Below are positions 34,979-42,769 of a stretch of 64,000 nt of DNA, piece after piece. The translations under genes and the position numbers were made by a program. This DNA comes from Opacimonas immobilis (GTDB taxonomy: Bacteria; Pseudomonadota; Gammaproteobacteria; Enterobacterales; Alteromonadaceae): positions 2,046,001-2,110,000 of the forward strand of contig NZ_CP182485.1 of NCBI RefSeq assembly GCF_048282545.1, read 5' to 3'. Numbering within the stretch: position 1 is the stretch's first letter; each line of letters opens with the position of its first letter. The notes under the pieces were generated by a model that was not told the origin of the DNA, did not search any database, and saw only the letters and a program-made list of their open reading frames with translations.

Positions 34979-36274
34979 ATGCTAAGTATTTTTGGCTTGC
35001 TAGGTGGATTGGCGTTATTAATTTTTCTAACCATTCGAGGCATGAATCTATTTATCGCTGCACCCTTGTGTGCGGTATTCGTCGCATTGTGCAATGGCAT
35101 TGCCGTATTCACGGGTGAGGCAAATTTTGTCACCATGTATATGTCTGGCTTTACCAGCTTCGTTGGCGCTTGGTTCTTTATGTTTTTACTTGGGGCACTG
35201 TTTGGTAAATTCATGGAAGATACTGGAGCCGCTGACGCCCTAGCGCAATGGATTGTGACCAAACTGGGGTTTCAACACGCTGTGTTGGCCATAGTCAGTG
35301 CCTGCGCTATTCTGACCTATGGCGGCGTTTCTCTTTTTGTCGTTGCGTTCTCGGTTTATCCAATGGCCTTAAGCCTATTTAAAGACGCTAACTTACCACG
35401 TCGCTTTATTCCAGCTACATTAGCATTTGGCTCGGTTACATTCACCATGACGTCAGCTGGCAGCCCAGAGATCCAAAACTGGATCCCCATCCCCTACCTT
35501 GGCACCTCTGCCTTTGCTGCGTGGGAAGTCAGCTTAGTGGTTGCGATATTTATGGCGCTGTTTGGTTATTGGTGGCTCAAACGAATGATTGGTAAAGCCG
35601 TCGCTGCAGGAGAAGGCTTTGTCGCGCGTGATGACGACCCGCAAGTCACCCAGCGCAAATTGCCCAATCCAATAACGGGTATCATACCCATCATAGTAGT
35701 ATTAGTGCTGTCTTTTATCTTCCATGAAACGTATGGAAAGATGGCTCTGATTGTCGCGCTAGGCGGTGGTGTATTAACACTTTTGGCAATCAATTATCGC
35801 TATTTTATCAGCATCTCAAAAGCTATAAACCTAGGTACTACTGGCGCACTTGTTGCTATTGGCAATACCGCAGCAGTTGTTGGTTTTGGTGCAGTTGCCA
35901 AAAATACCCAGGCGTTTTCCGATACCGTGGCAATCATGACTAATTTACCCGGCAACGAATTAATCGGGGCCGCGGTCGCCGTCAGTGTGATTGCAGGCTT
36001 AACCGGATCTGCATCCGGTGGACAAGCGATTGCACTCCCCTTGCTGGCCCCACATTATCTTGAGCAAGATGTTGACCCAGAAGAGCTGCATCGCATTGTC
36101 GCCATTTCCTCAGGGGCGTTGGATTCCTTGCCGCACAACGGATATGTGGTCACCTTAATCCGAGCCATCTGTGGTGAAAACCACGCCAATGCTTATCTGC
36201 CTTTAGGGGCATTAACCGTGATAGTACCATTGCTTGGTGTGATCATGGCGATTGCGTTATTCAGTATCTTTTAA
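34979..36274 (+). CDS. GntP-family permease, probably for 3-hydroxybutyrate
   Basis: A 431-residue inner-membrane protein with about 12 helices, of the GntP (gluconate/hydroxy acid:H+ symporter) family. Visible family segments are GKFMEDTGAADALAQWI, LTYGGVSLFVVAFSVYPMAL, SAGSPEIQNWIPIPYLGTS and GLTGSASGGQAIALPLLAPH. GntP members carry gluconate, D-serine or 3-hydroxybutyrate. The last is favoured because the operon continues with a PHB depolymerase and 3-hydroxybutyrate dehydrogenase. It is the first gene of the four-gene operon, with the next start 16 bases after its stop. Confidence 0.85.
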   Translation: MLSIFGLLGGLALLIFLTIRGMNLFIAAPLCAVFVALCNGIAVFTGEANFVTMYMSGFTSFVGAWFFMFLLGALFGKFMEDTGAADALAQWIVTKLGFQHAVLAIVSACAILTYGGVSLFVVAFSVYPMALSLFKDANLPRRFIPATLAFGSVTFTMTSAGSPEIQNWIPIPYLGTSAFAAWEVSLVVAIFMALFGYWWLKRMIGKAVAAGEGFVARDDDPQVTQRKLPNPITGIIPIIVVLVLSFIFHETYGKMALIVALGGGVLTLLAINYRYFISISKAINLGTTGALVAIGNTAAVVGFGAVAKNTQAFSDTVAIMTNLPGNELIGAAVAVSVIAGLTGSASGGQAIALPLLAPHYLEQDVDPEELHRIVAISSGALDSLPHNGYVVTLIRAICGENHANAYLPLGALTVIVPLLGVIMAIALFSIF

Positions 36275-36290
36275 GATAAGGAGCACGTGT

Positions 36291-37505
36291 ATGTTGATGC
36301 GAATTATCCTTTTTATCATTATTGGGCTGTATATGTTTAATACCGAAGTCACTCTTGCTCAAGCACAGACATTCAGCAAAGAGAAACGCGAATTTTCGAT
36401 GCCGTCGCTGACGTTTTTTAACGGTCAAACCATTTCTGACGTTCGGGTTGGTTGGGAAGCCTATGGATCGCTTAACGAAGCAAAAGACAATGCCATCCTC
36501 ATCACTCACTATTTTACCGGTAATTCACACGCTGCAGGACAGTACGAAGAAGATGGCGAGCCTGGCTATTGGGACGTAATAATTGGTCCGGGTAAGGCGA
36601 TAGATACCGATATTTACTATGTCATTGCAGTGGACACACTAGCAAACCTTGGGGTTCACGACCCATATGTGATTACAACTGGTCCTGCAAGTATCAATCC
36701 TAAGACCAATAAACCTTATGGCTTATCATTTCCAGTGATCACTATGCGCGACCAAGTAAATGTCCAAAAAGCATTGATTGAGTCGTTAGGTATTACCAAA
36801 CTACATGCTGTGATCGGTGCATCAATGGGATCGATGCAAGCCCTTGAATGGGCCAGCGCATATCCAGAAATGGTGCCAAGAGTCGCAGCTGTGATTGGTT
36901 CTGCTCATTCTGATGCATGGACAACGACCGCGCTAGAACATTGGAGCATGCCAATCAAGTTAGATGCCAACTGGAATAATGGGGATTACTACGACAACAA
37001 ACCACCCATTGCGGGTCTTACCGCTGCATTAATGGCCATCACACAAACCGCGCTTCATCCTGATTACATGAATTTGATTGGCACACAACTCGGTCATTTT
37101 CCTCTAGAAGAGGCTCCTTTAATGAACATTACCTCAGACCATGCGATTACCACTTGGCTCAAACAAAGAGCGGCTGAACGTGCTGAGGTAATGGATGCTA
37201 ACCATTTGCTGTATCTGGTTAGAGCATGTCAGTTGTATATGGCTGGACAAAAAGACTCTCTTAAAGAGGGGTTAACAGCCCTTAATGCCAAAGTATTGTT
37301 GATGCCTGCCAGTAATGACTTGTTATTAATGCCCTATCATCTAGAATTAATGCATCAAGCATTGACTGACATGGGCAAATCATCAGAACTAATTTATTTG
37401 GATGGGGATTTTGGACACCTGAACGGGTTAGCCACCATCGCACAAGCAAACGATGCTTTGCAAGAATTTTTAAAAAGTTCACCAACGGATAATCACAATG
37501 ACTAA
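36291..37505 (+). CDS. Secreted alpha/beta-hydrolase of the MetX (homoserine acyltransferase) fold
   Basis: A 404-residue protein with a signal peptide (about residues 1-24, LMRIILFIIIGLYMFN onward). The mature part follows the MetX/E22 alpha/beta-hydrolase pattern: ITHYFTGNSHAAG, the nucleophile S178 in GASMGSMQALEWA, D343 in PASNDLLLMP and H376 in DFGHLNG. Cytoplasmic MetX makes O-acetylhomoserine; a signal peptide and PHB-gene neighbours argue against that here. A hydrolase or transacylase acting on 3-hydroxybutyrate oligomers in the periplasm is a reasonable guess but not shown. The start at 36291 has AAGGAG 7 bases before it; an upstream in-frame ATG would overlap the permease. Its stop overlaps the next start by 8 bases. 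Confidence 0.8.
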   Translation: MLMRIILFIIIGLYMFNTEVTLAQAQTFSKEKREFSMPSLTFFNGQTISDVRVGWEAYGSLNEAKDNAILITHYFTGNSHAAGQYEEDGEPGYWDVIIGPGKAIDTDIYYVIAVDTLANLGVHDPYVITTGPASINPKTNKPYGLSFPVITMRDQVNVQKALIESLGITKLHAVIGASMGSMQALEWASAYPEMVPRVAAVIGSAHSDAWTTTALEHWSMPIKLDANWNNGDYYDNKPPIAGLTAALMAITQTALHPDYMNLIGTQLGHFPLEEAPLMNITSDHAITTWLKQRAAERAEVMDANHLLYLVRACQLYMAGQKDSLKEGLTALNAKVLLMPASNDLLLMPYHLELMHQALTDMGKSSELIYLDGDFGHLNGLATIAQANDALQEFLKSSPTDNHND

Positions 37506-38523
37506 ACGGACTCTAATGCTTGTCAGTTTTTTAAGCTTTTTGGCTCGTGCAGAAGCTCCCCTAGAACAATTAAATTTGCACACCGAACAGGTGACTATTT
37601 CAGGTTTATCTTCTGGAGCTTACATGGCCGGTCAGTACCATCTTGCTCATGCTGAACACGTGTCTGGTGTCGCTATGCTTGCTGGTGGCCCCTATTATTG
37701 TGCCCAAGGTAATCTCGGCCAAGCCATGGCGGCCTGTTTGCACAAAGAAGATGCTCCGATTCAGTTAGATGCGATAAATCGCACAATTGAAGATTATCAA
37801 TCTCGAGGCTTACTAGCTTCGGATAGTGCAATAAAAGATTCAAAAGTTTGGATTTTTCATGGTGATAACGACGAAACCGTTGGACGTCATGTGGCGGAAC
37901 ATCTTGTCAGGCAATACCAGCAATGGTTTAAGCAAGATAATATGACAGTGATATTTGATGACGAAGCCAGCCATCATTTTCCAACGGTGAGCGAAGGACA
38001 TGCGTGTGATATCTCTGTTTCTCCATTTATAGGGGCTTGCCAATTCGATGCCGCAGGTGCACTTTTAAATGCCACTGCGGGCCAACTCAATGCCCCTAGT
38101 ACTTCAGAGCAAGGTAAAGTGTACTCAATTAAGCAGCATAAGCTCGGTGGAGATTCAGCCAAAAGTATTGCTAAAAATGGTTATGTATATATTCCCGATG
38201 TGTGTTTGGATGGCGAACCATGTTCCTTGCACGTGAGTTTCCATGGCTGTAAACAGAATGCCAAAACCATCGGCATGCAATACATCGAAGATACCGGCCT
38301 TAACCGCTGGGCGGATACCAATCGTATGGTTGTTCTGTATCCACAAACTAAAAACTCTCTTGCCCTACCGTTTAACCCTTATGGTTGTTGGGATTGGTGG
38401 GGCTATACCGATTATCAATATGCAACACGTGAAGGCCAACAGATTAAGGCGATACACACTATGATCCAAGCTTTGGGTGCTCTGGGTAAATCCAGTGCCA
38501 TGAGCCAACGCAGTGTTGACTAA
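37498..38523 (+). CDS. Secreted polyhydroxybutyrate depolymerase
   Basis: A 341-residue esterase with a short signal peptide (about residues 1-20, ending RAEA). The lipase box G36-L-S38-S-G40 in ISGLSSGAYMAGQ, the Asp in FHGDNDETVG (D123 or D125) and the His in ASHHFPT (H159 or H160) follow the spacing of the Ser/Asp/His triad in the Penicillium funiculosum PHB depolymerase group. Several cysteines (for example PYYCAQ, GHACD, IGACQ, CLDGEPC, GCWDWWGY) suggest disulfides, fitting secretion. It would cut PHB or its oligomers outside the inner membrane. It overlaps the upstream hydrolase gene and precedes bdhA. Confidence 0.87.
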   Translation: MTKRTLMLVSFLSFLARAEAPLEQLNLHTEQVTISGLSSGAYMAGQYHLAHAEHVSGVAMLAGGPYYCAQGNLGQAMAACLHKEDAPIQLDAINRTIEDYQSRGLLASDSAIKDSKVWIFHGDNDETVGRHVAEHLVRQYQQWFKQDNMTVIFDDEASHHFPTVSEGHACDISVSPFIGACQFDAAGALLNATAGQLNAPSTSEQGKVYSIKQHKLGGDSAKSIAKNGYVYIPDVCLDGEPCSLHVSFHGCKQNAKTIGMQYIEDTGLNRWADTNRMVVLYPQTKNSLALPFNPYGCWDWWGYTDYQYATREGQQIKAIHTMIQALGALGKSSAMSQRSVD

Positions 38524-38541
38524 TTTTAGGAATGTAAGTTT

Positions 38542-39315
38542 ATGACCCCTCAACAAAAAACTCTTTTTATCACCGGTGGAGCCAGTGGCATCGGTTATGC
38601 AATGGCTGAATATTTTTGCGCTCAAGGGCACACCATCATCATTGCAGATATCAATCTTGAAGCCGCGCAAGTAGCGGCTAATAAATTAAGTGACTCAGGC
38701 TATCATGCCCACCCGATTAGACTAGACGTTGGTAGTTTAGAAGATATTGCGAGCTTACCAGAGAGAATGGGTGACGTTAAAGTCGATGTCTTAGTGAACA
38801 ACGCTGGCATTCAACATGTCTCTCGCATTGAGGATTTTCCACCTGAAAAATGGCAATTACTCATCAATATAATGCTCGTAGGACCCGCTATGCTCACCCA
38901 AACGTTTTTACCTGGGATGCGAGAGCGTAATTATGGCCGTATTATCAATGTGGGTTCCATCCACTCTCTTGTTGCCTCCCCATTTAAGTCCGCTTATATT
39001 GCAGCAAAACACGGGCTAATTGGTTTGGCAAAAACCGTCGCATTAGAGAATGGCGATAAAAACATTACCATCAACACGCTTTGCCCTGCTTACGTTAAGA
39101 CGCCATTAGTAGAAGCTCAAATTGCCAAGCAAGCAATTGAAAATGGGATCTCAGAGGAAGATGTCGTGAATAAAATCATGCTCGAACCCATGCCCAAAAA
39201 AGCCTTTATCGAGCCATTAGAACTGGCGCAAACCGCTGAATTTTTGATGTCTAATGCTGCCAAAAACATGACCGCGCAAACCTTAGTCCTCGATGGGGGT
39301 TGGGTTGCACGCTAA
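38542..39315 (+). CDS. bdhA: D-3-hydroxybutyrate dehydrogenase
   Basis: A 257-residue short-chain dehydrogenase/reductase, the length of BdhA. The cofactor motif TGGASGIG is near residues 11-18, followed by NNAGIQHVSRIEDFP, the catalytic Ser in INVGSIHSLVAS, and Tyr/Lys in AYIAAKHGLIGLAK. The HVSRIEDFPPEKW segment, the substrate-binding His/Gln and the C-terminal VLDGGWVAR are typical of 3-hydroxybutyrate dehydrogenase. It oxidises D-3-hydroxybutyrate to acetoacetate with NAD+. AGGAA precedes the ATG. Last gene of the PHB-use operon. Confidence 0.9.
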   Translation: MTPQQKTLFITGGASGIGYAMAEYFCAQGHTIIIADINLEAAQVAANKLSDSGYHAHPIRLDVGSLEDIASLPERMGDVKVDVLVNNAGIQHVSRIEDFPPEKWQLLINIMLVGPAMLTQTFLPGMRERNYGRIINVGSIHSLVASPFKSAYIAAKHGLIGLAKTVALENGDKNITINTLCPAYVKTPLVEAQIAKQAIENGISEEDVVNKIMLEPMPKKAFIEPLELAQTAEFLMSNAAKNMTAQTLVLDGGWVAR

Positions 39316-39329
39316 AAACGTGATACATT

Positions 39330-39359
39330 GCGCGTAATAACAAACAAAGTGTTACGCGC
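39330..39359 (+). repeat. Perfect inverted repeat abutting the nadK start
   Basis: GCGCGTAA (39330-39337) pairs with TTACGCGC (39352-39359), and the second arm ends on the base before the nadK ATG. It has no T tract, so it is not a standard terminator. It covers the place where a Shine-Dalgarno would be expected, and none is visible, so the hairpin or an operator here may modulate nadK. Confidence 0.6.
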
Positions 39360-40235
39360 ATGGCCTACTCAACTGTCGGAATATTAGGGAAACCCCAACA
39401 CGAAGCCACTTATCAAAGTGTGCTTGGCCTAATTGATTATCTGCAAGAAAAACAATGCACAGTTTTAGTCGAAGAACGCCTGCATAAAGAACTCATTGGT
39501 ACTGATTTACCGGCAGCGAATTTGGTCGAAATTGGCCAAGCTGCTGATTTAGCAATTGTGGTCGGTGGCGACGGAAATATGCTCGGTGCTGCGCGCGTGC
39601 TTGCTCGATACGATATTCATGTGGTGGGTGTTAACCGAGGCAACTTGGGTTTTTTAACCGACATTAACCCCGACAATATTGTGGCCGATTTGGATGATAT
39701 ATTTGCCGGTAACGGTATTGTTGAGGAGCGATTTTTACTCGAAGTGGATGTGCGCCGTCACGACTCGTTAAAATCAACAAATGTTGCGGTAAATGAAGTC
39801 GTACTGCATCACGCCAAAGTCGCGCACATGATGGAGTTTGAGGTCTATATGAACGATAATTTCATGTTCACGCAGCGGTCAGATGGCTTAATTGTCGCCA
39901 CTCCTACTGGCTCCACAGCGTATTCATTATCAGGCGGAGGCCCCATAATGATGCCATCACTGAATGCCCTCACCTTAGTGCCAATGTTCCCTCACACCTT
40001 AACCAGCCGCCCTATCGTTGTTGATGCAGATAATACCGTGAAATTGATTATTTCGCGTGAGAATACCGATGATTGCCAAGTCAGTTGTGACAGTCAGGTG
40101 GGCTTGAGTATCATGCCTGGAGACGAAGTCATTATTCGCAAGTTCCCTTCTCCACTGAGAATCGTTCATCCATCTAGTTACGATTACTTTAATGTATTAC
40201 GCTCCAAGCTCAATTGGGGCAGTAAACTTTTTTAA
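39360..40235 (+). CDS. nadK: NAD kinase
   Basis: Phosphorylates NAD+ to NADP+. The 291-residue protein aligns with E. coli NadK from the ATG: VGILGKPQHEATYQSV, then DLAIVVGGDGNMLGAARVLARYD with the GGDG motif (about residues 68-71), NRGNLGFLTDI, and the downstream SDGLIVATPTGSTAYSLSGGGPI motif. NadK-recN-bamE is the E. coli order, but grpE, which is divergent from nadK there, is elsewhere in this window. No Shine-Dalgarno is visible; an inverted repeat abuts the start. Confidence 0.97.
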   Translation: MAYSTVGILGKPQHEATYQSVLGLIDYLQEKQCTVLVEERLHKELIGTDLPAANLVEIGQAADLAIVVGGDGNMLGAARVLARYDIHVVGVNRGNLGFLTDINPDNIVADLDDIFAGNGIVEERFLLEVDVRRHDSLKSTNVAVNEVVLHHAKVAHMMEFEVYMNDNFMFTQRSDGLIVATPTGSTAYSLSGGGPIMMPSLNALTLVPMFPHTLTSRPIVVDADNTVKLIISRENTDDCQVSCDSQVGLSIMPGDEVIIRKFPSPLRIVHPSSYDYFNVLRSKLNWGSKLF

Positions 40236-40273
40236 GCGAAAAAGCAAAACTGATCTTGATACTGTATAAAATA

Positions 40274-40307
40274 CTGTATATATTTACTGAATTGTATATT
40301 TAACCAG
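40274..40307 (+). promoter_or_regulatory. Tandem LexA (SOS) boxes before recN
   Basis: Box 1, CTGTATATATTTACTG (40274-40289), matches the E. coli SOS consensus CTGTATATATATACAG at 14 of 16 positions. Box 2, TTGTATATTTAACCAG (40292-40307), matches at 12 of 16. They are 18 bases apart and end about 20 bases before the recN ATG, as in E. coli, where recN also has multiple LexA boxes. The AT-rich boxes probably overlap the promoter. Confidence 0.85.
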
Positions 40308-40327
40308 TACTTTAGGTTGTTTAAGCT

Positions 40328-42007
40328 ATGTTAACTGCACTCTCAATTGAAAACTTTGCTATTGTGCGCAACGTCTCTGTACAGTTCAAAGGAGGCTTAT
40401 CTGTCATCACGGGTGAAACAGGTGCGGGTAAGTCAATTGCCATTGATGGATTAAGTTTGTGTTTGGGTGCGCGAGCCGATGCGTCTTCTGTTCGCAAAGG
40501 AGCTGATAAAGCGCAACTCAATGCCTGGTTTGACTTATCTGACTTACCCAAAGTTGCCCAATGGTTATCTGAACATGAAATGCTCGATGATGAGCAGACA
40601 AATCACTGCCATATCCGTCGTGTCATTTCTGCTGAAGGTCGTTCTAAAGCTTTTATTAATGGCGTTTCCGTTACATTAAGCCAACTTAAACTACTCAGTC
40701 AGCAACTATTAGCTATTCATGGGCAGCATGCACATCATTACCTTTTGAAACCTGAAGCACAGCTTGAGTTAATAGATAAATATGCCGAACACACTGAACT
40801 CTTGAATGAAGTAGCACGTGCTCATCAGCATTACCACACCTTGCAACAACAACTTAATCAACTGCAAAAAGCACAACAACAACGCGCTGACCGACGTCAA
40901 CTCCTTAGCTATCAAGTTCAAGAATTGAATGATTTTTCCCTCCAAGAAGATGAGTTTACTGAGCTAGAAATTGAGTACAAGCGCCTTAGCAACGCCCAAG
41001 ATCTACTTGAAAACGCGCAAAAAGCGTCGTATCGAATCAGTGAAGATGAGCAAGCCAATGCCGTTCGCATGGTACGTAAGTCAATCCAAGAGTTATCTGA
41101 GCAAGTTGATAACGACCCTGCCCTTACTGATATCATTACCTGTTTAGCAGAGGCCGAAATTAACCTGAATGAAGCAGCTTCGCAACTGAATGAATATTGT
41201 TCTGACTTAGAGCTTGACCCGATGCGTATGCAGCAAGTTGAGAATCGATTCAATCAGGCGATGGAACTTGCACGTAAACACGCTGTGATGCCAGAGAGCC
41301 TTTTCTGCCATCATCAAATTCTCAAGCAAGAATATGAATCCTTACAAGGCGATGAGGAGTCTATACAAGGTATCCAAACAGAATTAAACGAAGCTAGAAA
41401 TGCGTACACTGCTGCCAGTAGCAGGTTGAGTAATTCACGGCACAAACACGGTGAAGCATTAGCACAAGCAATTGTTCAGAGCGTATCCAAAATGAATATG
41501 CCACACACACAAATGCAATTCACAGTGCAACACAATCCACAAGGCCCCTTTACCTCACTTGGCCAGGACGAGGTGCAAATTATGATCACAACGAACCCTG
41601 GACAACCTATGGGACCGATTGATGAGATAGTTTCTGGCGGTGAATTATCAAGAATTGGACTTGCTATACAGGTAATTACTTCAGATCAAAATCAGATCCC
41701 TACACTCATTTTTGACGAAGTAGACACAGGTATCAGTGGCCCAACTGCGTCTGTGATTGGACAGTTATTGCGCAGTTTAGGTCAAACTACGCAAGTTCTG
41801 TGTGTCACCCATTTACCACAAGTGGCTGCCCAAGGCCATCAGCAATTGTTTGTAAATAAGCTCACCGATGGACACAGTACAGAGACAACAATGCGTGAAC
41901 TCTCGCCTGAACAACGTTCACGTGAACTTGCACGACTATTGGCGGGAGATGAAATCACTGAGACTGCCCTAGCAAATGCTAACGAATTATTAAAAAATGT
42001 CAGCTGA
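40328..42007 (+). CDS. recN: DNA repair protein RecN
   Basis: An SMC-like ATPase that acts at double-strand breaks. The 559-residue protein has the N-terminal Walker A GETGAGKSIAIDGLSL (about residues 35-50) and long central coiled coils rich in Gln/Glu/Leu. The C-terminal half of the ATPase site carries the signature SGGELSRIGLAIQV, Walker B TLIFDEVDTGISG and THLPQVAAQG. It is preceded by tandem LexA boxes, so it should be strongly SOS-induced. The start ATG at 40328 gives the standard MLTALSIENFAIV N-terminus. Confidence 0.97.
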   Translation: MLTALSIENFAIVRNVSVQFKGGLSVITGETGAGKSIAIDGLSLCLGARADASSVRKGADKAQLNAWFDLSDLPKVAQWLSEHEMLDDEQTNHCHIRRVISAEGRSKAFINGVSVTLSQLKLLSQQLLAIHGQHAHHYLLKPEAQLELIDKYAEHTELLNEVARAHQHYHTLQQQLNQLQKAQQQRADRRQLLSYQVQELNDFSLQEDEFTELEIEYKRLSNAQDLLENAQKASYRISEDEQANAVRMVRKSIQELSEQVDNDPALTDIITCLAEAEINLNEAASQLNEYCSDLELDPMRMQQVENRFNQAMELARKHAVMPESLFCHHQILKQEYESLQGDEESIQGIQTELNEARNAYTAASSRLSNSRHKHGEALAQAIVQSVSKMNMPHTQMQFTVQHNPQGPFTSLGQDEVQIMITTNPGQPMGPIDEIVSGGELSRIGLAIQVITSDQNQIPTLIFDEVDTGISGPTASVIGQLLRSLGQTTQVLCVTHLPQVAAQGHQQLFVNKLTDGHSTETTMRELSPEQRSRELARLLAGDEITETALANANELLKNVS

Positions 42008-42078
42008 ACTTCTTATTGGTTGCAAGGTCTTATGCGCTAGGTTAGCATTTACGCATTGATTGAATTAAAAAGATAACT

Positions 42079-42444
42079 ATGCAAGTAATTAAGCAAACAT
42101 TGGCTGTCGTCATATTAGTGATGAGTTTTTCTTCGTTAAGTGGCTGCTCAAACTGGATCTATCGCATTGACATACCGCAAGGCAACTACTTAGACAAACG
42201 AGATGTTGAGAAACTACGTGTTCAAATGACTAAAGAACAAGTGGAATTTGTTTTGGGCAAGCCAGTTATCAACGATTTGTTCAATCAGGACACTTGGTAT
42301 TATGTTTACGAAATCAAACGTGGCATGAAAGGATTTGGCGAAGATTTACGTAAAGAGCTGGTGTTGCGTTTCGAGGATAACAAACTTATTTCTGTTGCTG
42401 GTGACTTTGAAGTCTCTGAAGACTTTGATACACCGTTGAGTTAA
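42079..42444 (+). CDS. bamE: Outer-membrane assembly lipoprotein BamE
   Basis: A 121-residue SmpA/OmlA-family lipoprotein of the BAM complex, which folds beta-barrel proteins into the outer membrane. The signal peptide ends in the lipobox LSGC (about residues 20-23), followed by SNWIYRIDIPQGNYLD, the TKEQVEFVLGKP repeat and DTWYYVYEIKRG, all conserved in BamE. A possible promoter (TTGCAA-N17-TAGCAT) lies in the 71 bases between recN and this gene. Lnt in this window would complete its acylation. Confidence 0.94.
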   Translation: MQVIKQTLAVVILVMSFSSLSGCSNWIYRIDIPQGNYLDKRDVEKLRVQMTKEQVEFVLGKPVINDLFNQDTWYYVYEIKRGMKGFGEDLRKELVLRFEDNKLISVAGDFEVSEDFDTPLS

Positions 42445-42448
42445 GACT

Positions 42449-42715
42449 ATGGATAAAATTCTCGAACACGTTGACCTCAAACGCCTAGCCAGAGTGTGTG
42501 GCTTGATCTTACTACTCCCATTGGCAGCAACTATTTTAGATGAGAACTTCCGATGGGGAGCGTTCGACTTCCTCGTTGCTTACGTGCTTTTTTTCTTAGC
42601 CGGGGCAAGCATTCAAGTCACTATACGTCACCCACAGGCGCTGTATAAGTTTAGTGCGGCGTTAGTATTTATGACGGTTGCAATTTTATGGGCGGTATTG
42701 GCAACAGGTGGCTAA
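42449..42715 (+). CDS. Small membrane protein of unknown function
   Basis: An 88-residue frame beginning 4 bases after bamE. A charged N-terminus MDKILEHVDLKRLARV is followed by three hydrophobic segments (about residues 17-30, 38-54 and 66-86). The middle one has FDFLVAYVLFFLAGASIQV, and the end is WAVLATGG. No named family is recognised, although similar short proteins occur in marine bacteria. The tight spacing to bamE implies co-transcription, but a link to outer-membrane assembly is only contextual. It is convergent with rluB, with no clear terminator in the 54-base gap. Confidence 0.75.
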   Translation: MDKILEHVDLKRLARVCGLILLLPLAATILDENFRWGAFDFLVAYVLFFLAGASIQVTIRHPQALYKFSAALVFMTVAILWAVLATGG

Positions 42716-42769
42716 TCACCTAGTTGCCACTTAGCCTATCAAAAATTAAATCTTACGCTATTTCAAGTG

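Noticed and set aside
34882..35262. A 126-codon minus-strand frame opposite the GntP permease
   Set aside because: It is antisense to the start of a well-supported membrane protein; its composition is that of an antisense shadow.
40262..40277. A third LexA-like box, CTGTATAAAATACTGT
   Set aside because: The second half-site is out of register with the consensus, so only the two downstream boxes are called.
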